DNA from: DATEJJ01 sp039649115
GTDB taxonomy: Bacteria; Actinomycetota; Actinomycetes; Mycobacteriales; Micromonosporaceae
Length of the DNA: 9,897 bases
Assembly (NCBI GenBank): GCA_039649115.1
Contig: JBBWZQ010000220.1
Span: 1-9,897, forward strand
Reading direction: 5' to 3'
The position numbers were made by a program, and so were the translations under genes. Within the stretch, counting starts at the first letter, position 1, and every line of letters starts with the position of its first letter. Below are positions 6,200 through 9,897 of the stretch, one piece after another. Under the pieces are notes generated by a model. The model saw only the letters and a list, made by a program, of their open reading frames with translations. It had not been told where the DNA came from and ran no database searches.

Positions 6200-7222
6200 A
6201 TGCCGCGACCGAGCAGGGCCACGATGTCGGAGATCGCGACCGCGGCGGGTGTGTCCGTGCCGACCGTGTCGAGGGTGGTCAACGGCCGGCCGGACGTCGC
6301 GCCCGGCACCCGCCAGAAGGTCGAGGAGCTGCTCCGCCAGCGCAGCTACACCCTGCGCCGGGGCGGCCAGCGGGCCCAGGTCGGCCTCATCGACCTGGTC
6401 TTCATCGACCTGGGCAGCCCGTGGGCGATGGAGATCCTGGCCGGCGTCGAGGAGGTGGCGCACCGGGCGGGCACCGGCGTGGTGGTCTCCGCGGTGCACG
6501 GGCGCAACCGGATGCGGCCCGACCGGCGGTGGCTGGAGAGCCTGGCCGCGCGCCGCTCCGACGGGGTGCTGCTGGTGCTGTCCGAGCTGTCACCCGGCCA
6601 ACAGGCCGCGCTGCACCAGCTCGGCATCCCGGTGGTGCTGGTGGACCCGGCCGGCGCCAGCATGCCCGGGGTACCGTCCGTCGGCGCGACGAACTGGGCC
6701 GGCGGGCTGGCCGCCACCGAGCACCTGATCGGGCTGGGCCACGAGCGGATCGCGGTGATCGGCGGCCCGACCGACGTGCTGTGCAGCCGGGCCCGGGTGG
6801 CCGGGTACCGGGCCGCGATGAACGCGGCCGGGAAGCGGGTCCGCGCGGGGTACCTGCGCACCGGCGACTTCATGAGCCCGACCGGGTACCAGGAGACCAT
6901 GGCGCTGCTGGAGCTGCCCACGCCGCCGACGGCCATCTTCGTCTGCGCCGACCAGATGGCGCTGGGCGCCTACGAGGCGCTCTACGAGCGCGGCCTGCGG
7001 GCGCCCGACGACATGAGCATCGTCGGCTTCGACGACCTGGACGAGGCGCGCTGGGCGATCCCGCCGCTGACCACGGTGCGCCAGCCGCTGGCCGAGATGT
7101 CCGCGATGGCGACGCGGATGCTGCTGACCCTCATCTCCGGCGAGGAGCTGGACACGCCCCGGGTGGAGCTGGACACGCCGCTGGTCGTCCGCGCGTCCAC
7201 TGCCGCGCCGGCACCCGCGTAG
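6200..7222 (+). CDS. LacI/GalR-family transcriptional repressor, probably sugar-responsive
   Basis: This 340-aa regulator has an N-terminal helix-turn-helix (about residues 8-27; SEIATAAGVSVPTVSRVVNG, where TVSRVVNG is the classic recognition-helix signature). The DVAPGTRQKVEELLRQRSY segment follows. The effector-binding domain (about 60-333) resembles periplasmic sugar-binding proteins (GHERIAVIGGP, CADQMALGAYEAL, MSIVGFDDL, PPLTTVRQPLAEM). The usual hinge YxPN is replaced by YTLRR. ATG 6200 is preferred over ATG 6224 because GGGGGAAG lies just before it and the first eight residues are normal for the family. It is convergent with the xylanase gene across a shared inverted repeat. A closely similar dyad precedes both genes, so its likely job is to repress the xylanase and itself until a xylan-derived sugar binds. 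The effector is inferred. Confidence 0.94.
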   Translation: MPRPSRATMSEIATAAGVSVPTVSRVVNGRPDVAPGTRQKVEELLRQRSYTLRRGGQRAQVGLIDLVFIDLGSPWAMEILAGVEEVAHRAGTGVVVSAVHGRNRMRPDRRWLESLAARRSDGVLLVLSELSPGQQAALHQLGIPVVLVDPAGASMPGVPSVGATNWAGGLAATEHLIGLGHERIAVIGGPTDVLCSRARVAGYRAAMNAAGKRVRAGYLRTGDFMSPTGYQETMALLELPTPPTAIFVCADQMALGAYEALYERGLRAPDDMSIVGFDDLDEARWAIPPLTTVRQPLAEMSAMATRMLLTLISGEELDTPRVELDTPLVVRASTAAPAPA

Positions 7223-7237
7223 GAGCCGGCGCGGCAG
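7200..7237. terminator. Bidirectional terminator-like inverted repeat between lacI-type and xylanase genes
   Basis: CTGCCGCGCCGGC (7200-7212) pairs perfectly with GCCGGCGCGGCAG (7225-7237): a 13-bp stem with a 12-base loop. The left arm lies in the last codons of the regulator and its TAG stop (7220-7222) falls in the loop. The right arm begins 12 bases past the xylanase stop on the other strand. There is no T-run on either side, as is common in high-GC actinobacteria. It would serve both converging transcripts. Confidence 0.75.
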
Positions 7238-7249
7238 CTGACTCTCGCG

Positions 7250-8353
7250 CTACGGATGGTGCCGGACCGGTGCGGCGAGCGCGAGGTCGATCTGGACGGC
7301 GCGGTAGGCGGGCTTCGGGGTGAAGGCCTCGTCGTACAGGGCCGCGGACCCCTGGCCCTGGAACACACCGGGCACCCACTGGTACTTGTCCGAGAAGCCC
7401 CACACGGTGAACGAGAGGCACCGCGGGGTGAGCAGGCACGCCTGGAGCAGCACGCTGTACCCCTGGGACTGTGCCGCGATCTTCGTGCCGTCCGGCGGCA
7501 GCGGCATCCGCACGTCGGCCTCGGTCACCGCCACGTCCACGTGCAGCGCGGCGAACCGGGCCAGGTTCTCCGGCACGTCGCCGGGCAGCCCGTACTGCAC
7601 GCCGAAGTGTCCCTGGACGCCCACGCCGTGGACCGGTACGCCCTGCGCGCGCAGTTGCCGCACCAGCGCGTACACCGCGTCGCTCTTCGGGTTGACGCCC
7701 TCGATGTTGTAGTCGTTGTAGAACAGCAGCGCGTGCGGGTCGGCCTGGTGGGCCCAGCGGAACGCGTCGGCGACGTAGTCCGGGCCCAGGGCCCGCAGCC
7801 ACAGGGTGTCGCGCATCGTGCCGTCGTCGTTGAACGCCTCGTTGACCACGTCCCACTGCCAGATCTGGCCCTTGAAGTGGCCGACCTCGTCGAGGATGTG
7901 CTTGCGCAGCAGGGCGCGCAGCTCGGCGGGGGTGAACGTGCCGGCGGTGAGCCAGTCCGGCAGCTGGTTGTGCCAGACCAGCGTGTGCCCCCGGACCAGC
8001 TGCCCGTGGGCCCGGGCGAAGGCCACCAACCCGTCCGCGGCGCTCCAGTCGTAGCTGCCCCGGGTCGGCTCGACCGGCTGCCACTTCATGACGTTTTCCG
8101 GGGTGACCGTGTTGAACTGGGCGCCGACCAGCTGCCGGTAGGTCGCGTCGGCGGCCAGCGCGTCGGTGTTCACCGCCGTGCCGACGCGCAGGTCGTGCCG
8201 GGCGGCCAGCGTCCGCAGCGGGCTGTCCACCGGCGGGAGGACGGCGCGCACGGCGCTGGTCGCGCCTGCGTCGTTCTGCGCGACCGCGGGCACCGCGGAC
8301 CACACCGCCGCCGCGGCGACCACGGCGATGCCCAGAGCGTGTGTCGCCTTCAT
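7250..8353 (-). CDS. Secreted endo-1,4-beta-xylanase, glycoside hydrolase family 10
   Basis: The enzyme hydrolyses internal beta-1,4-xylosidic bonds of xylan outside the cell. The 367-aa precursor has a Sec-type signal peptide (Lys near the N-terminus, hydrophobic core about 7-20, AVPAVA then Q26, likely cleavage after residue 25). The GH10 barrel fills the rest. Visible family marks are ENVMKW (86-91), GHTLVWHNQLPDW (122-134), WDVVNE with acid/base Glu172, YNDYNIE (212-218), GVGVQGHF (243-250), nucleophile Glu278 in VDVAVTEADVR, and TVWGFSDKYQW (316-326). Cys306 and Cys312 occupy the place of the conserved GH10 disulfide. There is no carbohydrate-binding module or linker, so this is a single-domain xylanase. 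ATG 8353 has GGGGGAG 5 bases upstream. A TTGACG-N17-TACGTT promoter with two operator-like dyads lies above it, pointing to LacI-type control. Confidence 0.96.
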   Translation of the reverse strand: MKATHALGIAVVAAAAVWSAVPAVAQNDAGATSAVRAVLPPVDSPLRTLAARHDLRVGTAVNTDALAADATYRQLVGAQFNTVTPENVMKWQPVEPTRGSYDWSAADGLVAFARAHGQLVRGHTLVWHNQLPDWLTAGTFTPAELRALLRKHILDEVGHFKGQIWQWDVVNEAFNDDGTMRDTLWLRALGPDYVADAFRWAHQADPHALLFYNDYNIEGVNPKSDAVYALVRQLRAQGVPVHGVGVQGHFGVQYGLPGDVPENLARFAALHVDVAVTEADVRMPLPPDGTKIAAQSQGYSVLLQACLLTPRCLSFTVWGFSDKYQWVPGVFQGQGSAALYDEAFTPKPAYRAVQIDLALAAPVRHHP

Positions 8354-8378
8354 GAGATCTCCCCCGGGTCATTTGTTC

Positions 8379-8391
8379 CGGAAGTTTTCCG
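8379..8391. promoter_or_regulatory. Operator-like dyad before the xylanase gene
   Basis: CGGAA-GTT-TTCCG is a perfect 5-bp inverted repeat around three bases, 25 bases upstream of the xylanase ATG. It lies about +7 to +19 relative to the start expected from the promoter at 8405-8433. It matches 11 of 13 bases of the site before the LacI-type gene. A repressor bound here would block early elongation. Confidence 0.6.
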
Positions 8392-8404
8392 ATACATCGA
8401 CGAC

Positions 8405-8433
8405 AACGTACGAGCAGCGGCTCGTTCCGTCAA
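8405..8433 (-). promoter_or_regulatory. Putative xylanase promoter
   Basis: On the minus strand TTGACG (8433-8428, 5/6 to TTGACA) is followed after exactly 17 bases by TACGTT (8410-8405), a TANNNT box. Transcription should start near 8398, giving a leader of about 45 bases with GGGGGAG before the ATG. This is the best-formed housekeeping-type promoter in the window. Confidence 0.65.
8410..8425. promoter_or_regulatory. Second dyad, inside the xylanase promoter spacer
   Basis: ACGAGC-AGCG-GCTCGT is a perfect 6-bp inverted repeat that fills almost the whole -35/-10 spacer of the xylanase promoter. A protein bound here would exclude RNA polymerase. It differs from the 8379-8391 site, so it may bind another regulator. 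As RNA it could also form a short hairpin 19 bases past the ABC ATPase stop, acting as a weak terminator. A CCCGGCCGGG palindrome (8435-8444) lies next to that stop. Confidence 0.45.
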
Positions 8434-8444
8434 CCCCGGCCGGG

Positions 8445-9386
8445 TCAGCCGAGCGGGTAGTGGCAGGCGGCGAAGCGCCCGGGGGCCACCTCGCGCAGGA
8501 CCGGCCGCTCGTCCACGCACCGCTGCCGCGCGTACCGGCAGCGCGGGTGGAAGGCGCAGCCGGTGGGCCTGGCGATCGGGCTGGGCACGTCGCCGGCCAG
8601 CACGATCCGCTCGCGCGCCTGCGTCACCCCGTCGTCGATCTCGGCAACGGCCGACAGCAGGGCCTCGGCGTACGGGTGCGCCGGGCCGGCGTACAGCGGC
8701 TCCGCCTCGGCGACCTCGACGATCTCGCCGAGGTACATCACCGCGATGCGGTCGGAGACGTGCCGCACCACCCCGAGGTCGTGCGCGATGAACACGTACG
8801 CGAGGTCGTAGCGGTCGCGCAGGTCGGCGAACAGGTTGAGCACCTGGGCCTGGATCGACACGTCCAGCGCGGAGACCGGCTCGTCGGCGACGATCAGCCG
8901 GGGACCGGCCGCCAGCGCGCGGGCGATGCCGATGCGCTGGCGCTGGCCGCCGGAGAACTCGTGCGGGTACCGGTCGACGTGGCTCCTCGCCAGCCCCACC
9001 ACGTCGAACAGCTCCTCGGTGCGGCGGCGGATCGCGCCCGCGTCGCCGTACCGGTGGACGCGCAGCGGCTCGGCGACGATGTCCCCGGCCCGCCGCCGGG
9101 GGTTCAGCGAGGCGTACGGGTCCTGGAAGACCAGCTGGATGTCGCGGCGCACCGGGCGCAGGGCCCGGCGGGACAGCCGGGTGATGTCGCGACCGTCGAA
9201 CTCGACGGTGCCGCGGGTGAGGTCGGTCAGCCGGACGAGGCAGCGCCCCAGGGTCGACTTCCCGCAGCCCGACTCGCCGACGAGGCCGAGCGTCTCCCCC
9301 GCCCGTACCTCCAGGGAAACCCCGTCCACGGCCCGCACCGGCCCGAAATGCTTCACCACGGCGGTGGCCCGCAACAACGCCGTCAT
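8445..9386 (-). CDS. ABC transporter ATP-binding protein, OppF/DppF type
   Basis: This 313-aa ATPase powers an importer of the peptide/nickel/oligosaccharide class at the cytoplasmic face of the membrane. It shows Walker A GESGCGKST (37-45), Q-loop Gln88 (VFQDPYASLNP), signature FSGGQRQRIGIARAL (144-158), Walker B LIVADEP (164-170), D-loop SALD and H-loop His202 (FIAHDLGVV). The C-terminal oligopeptide-transporter domain has Cys277, Cys283, Cys290 and Cys308 (CX5CX6CX17C), a spacing associated with an iron-sulfur cluster in some mycobacterial Opp/Dpp ATPases. The ATG at 9386 is chosen because the family start (MTALLRATAVVKHFG) falls there and it overlaps the upstream gene stop (ATGA). Longer in-frame starts would run through that gene. 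The xylanase gene follows on the same strand. Whether the cargo is peptide or xylo-oligosaccharide cannot be told from the ATPase. Confidence 0.94.
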   Translation of the reverse strand: MTALLRATAVVKHFGPVRAVDGVSLEVRAGETLGLVGESGCGKSTLGRCLVRLTDLTRGTVEFDGRDITRLSRRALRPVRRDIQLVFQDPYASLNPRRRAGDIVAEPLRVHRYGDAGAIRRRTEELFDVVGLARSHVDRYPHEFSGGQRQRIGIARALAAGPRLIVADEPVSALDVSIQAQVLNLFADLRDRYDLAYVFIAHDLGVVRHVSDRIAVMYLGEIVEVAEAEPLYAGPAHPYAEALLSAVAEIDDGVTQARERIVLAGDVPSPIARPTGCAFHPRCRYARQRCVDERPVLREVAPGRFAACHYPLG

Positions 9387-9897
9387 CCGGCCGCCCCGCG
9401 CAGCGCCGAACGGTCGGCGGGCAGCCAGCAGGCGTCCAGATGGTCGCCCTCGCCGCGCAGCGGCGGGCGCTCGTCGCAGGCCGCGAAGCGGTGCGCGCAC
9501 CGGGGCGCGAAGGCGCAGCCCTCCGCAGCGTCCACCGAGGACGGTGACACGCCGGGTATGGTCGGCAGCCGGCGCACCCGCGGGCCGCTGACCCGGGGCA
9601 CCGAGCCCAGCAGCCCCCACGTGTACGGGTGCCGCGGCCGGCGCAGGAGTTCGGCCTTGGGCGCGTGCTCGACGGCGCGCCCGGCGTACATGACGAGCAC
9701 CCGGTCGGAGATCTCGGACACCACGCCCATGTCGTGGGTGATCAGGATGATGGCCGATCCGTGCGTCTGCCGCAGCCGGCGCATCAGGGCGAGGATCTGC
9801 GCCTGTGTCGTCACGTCCAGCGCGGTGCTGGGCTCGTCGGCGATGAGCAGCTTCGGGTCGCAGGCCAGCGCCATCGCGATGACCGCGCGCTGGCGCA
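9383..9897 (-). CDS. ABC transporter ATP-binding protein, OppD/DppD type, partial (5' end beyond window)
   Basis: Only the C-terminal 170 residues are present; the frame runs off the right edge inside the signature region (RQRAVIAMAL follows an expected SGGQ). Visible are Walker B LLIADEP, D-loop STALD, the H-loop His in LITHDMGVV, and the oligopeptide-transporter C-terminal domain with HPYTWGLLGSVP and a four-Cys set (GCAFAPRC, CAHRFAAC, then C 16 residues on). The set has spacing CX5CX6CX15C and is a candidate iron-sulfur site like that in the next gene. Its TGA overlaps the following ATPase ATG, so the two are probably translated together as the heterodimeric motor of one importer. The permease and binding-protein genes are expected beyond the window edge. 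An ATG at 9874 is internal, not the true start. Confidence 0.93.
   Translation of the reverse strand, partial: RQRAVIAMALACDPKLLIADEPSTALDVTTQAQILALMRRLRQTHGSAIILITHDMGVVSEISDRVLVMYAGRAVEHAPKAELLRRPRHPYTWGLLGSVPRVSGPRVRRLPTIPGVSPSSVDAAEGCAFAPRCAHRFAACDERPPLRGEGDHLDACWLPADRSALRGAAG

Noticed and set aside
8091..8100. GTTTTCCG inside the xylanase gene as a third operator copy
   Set aside because: It matches only half of the dyad and encodes the conserved GH10 motif ENVMKW, which explains the sequence without regulation.
7256..8791. 511-codon plus-strand frame opposite the xylanase gene and the end of the ABC ATPase gene
   Set aside because: It runs across two genuine genes and the xylanase promoter, with a composition typical of reverse-frame shadows.
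9387..9620. N-terminal extension of the downstream ABC ATPase to 9620
   Set aside because: These 78 extra codons lie inside the upstream ATPase gene in another frame, are Arg/Ala/Gly-rich, and the family start lies at ATG 9386 in an ATGA overlap.

Overview
The window looks like chromosomal DNA from a high-GC actinobacterium, probably a filamentous one (Micromonosporaceae or a similar group; inferred). The evidence is very high G+C with strong third-position bias, GTG starts, TANNNT -10 boxes next to start codons, an ECF sigma factor, a LacI regulator, a secreted GH10 xylanase and an Opp/Dpp-type ABC transporter. I see no tRNA, rRNA, CRISPR array, insertion sequence or phage gene.

Layout. (1) 1-2324, minus strand: an ECF sigma factor gene whose stop overlaps (ATGA) the start of a membrane-anchored beta-helix protein gene. 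After a hairpin in an 88-base gap comes the 5' part of a secreted beta-sandwich-like protein gene cut by the left edge. (2) 2483-2992, plus: gluconokinase, divergent from the sigma gene. (3) 2997-4046, minus: aldo/keto reductase, tail-to-tail with gluconokinase (4 bases apart) and head-to-head with the next gene (16 bases apart). (4) 4063-6117, plus: S9A prolyl oligopeptidase. (5) 6200-7222, plus: LacI-family repressor. (6) 7250-8353, minus: secreted GH10 endo-xylanase, convergent with the repressor gene across a strong inverted repeat. (7) 8445-9897, minus: two overlapping ABC-transporter ATPase genes of the peptide/nickel/oligosaccharide class, the upstream one cut by the right edge.

How it fits together. 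The right third reads as a small carbohydrate module: a LacI repressor, a xylanase whose promoter carries operator-like dyads (one closely matched just upstream of the repressor gene), and an importer that could take up xylo-oligosaccharides or peptides. The left end is a regulatory unit in which an ECF sigma factor is coupled to a type II membrane protein with an extracellular beta-helix. No recognisable anti-sigma domain is visible, so this pair is the best candidate for something less described. The middle genes look like unlinked metabolic genes packed tightly.

I see no clear novel multi-gene system. The most testable observations are the shared operator, the double dyad in the xylanase promoter, the bidirectional terminator, the probably leaderless divergent pair and the sigma/beta-helix pair.
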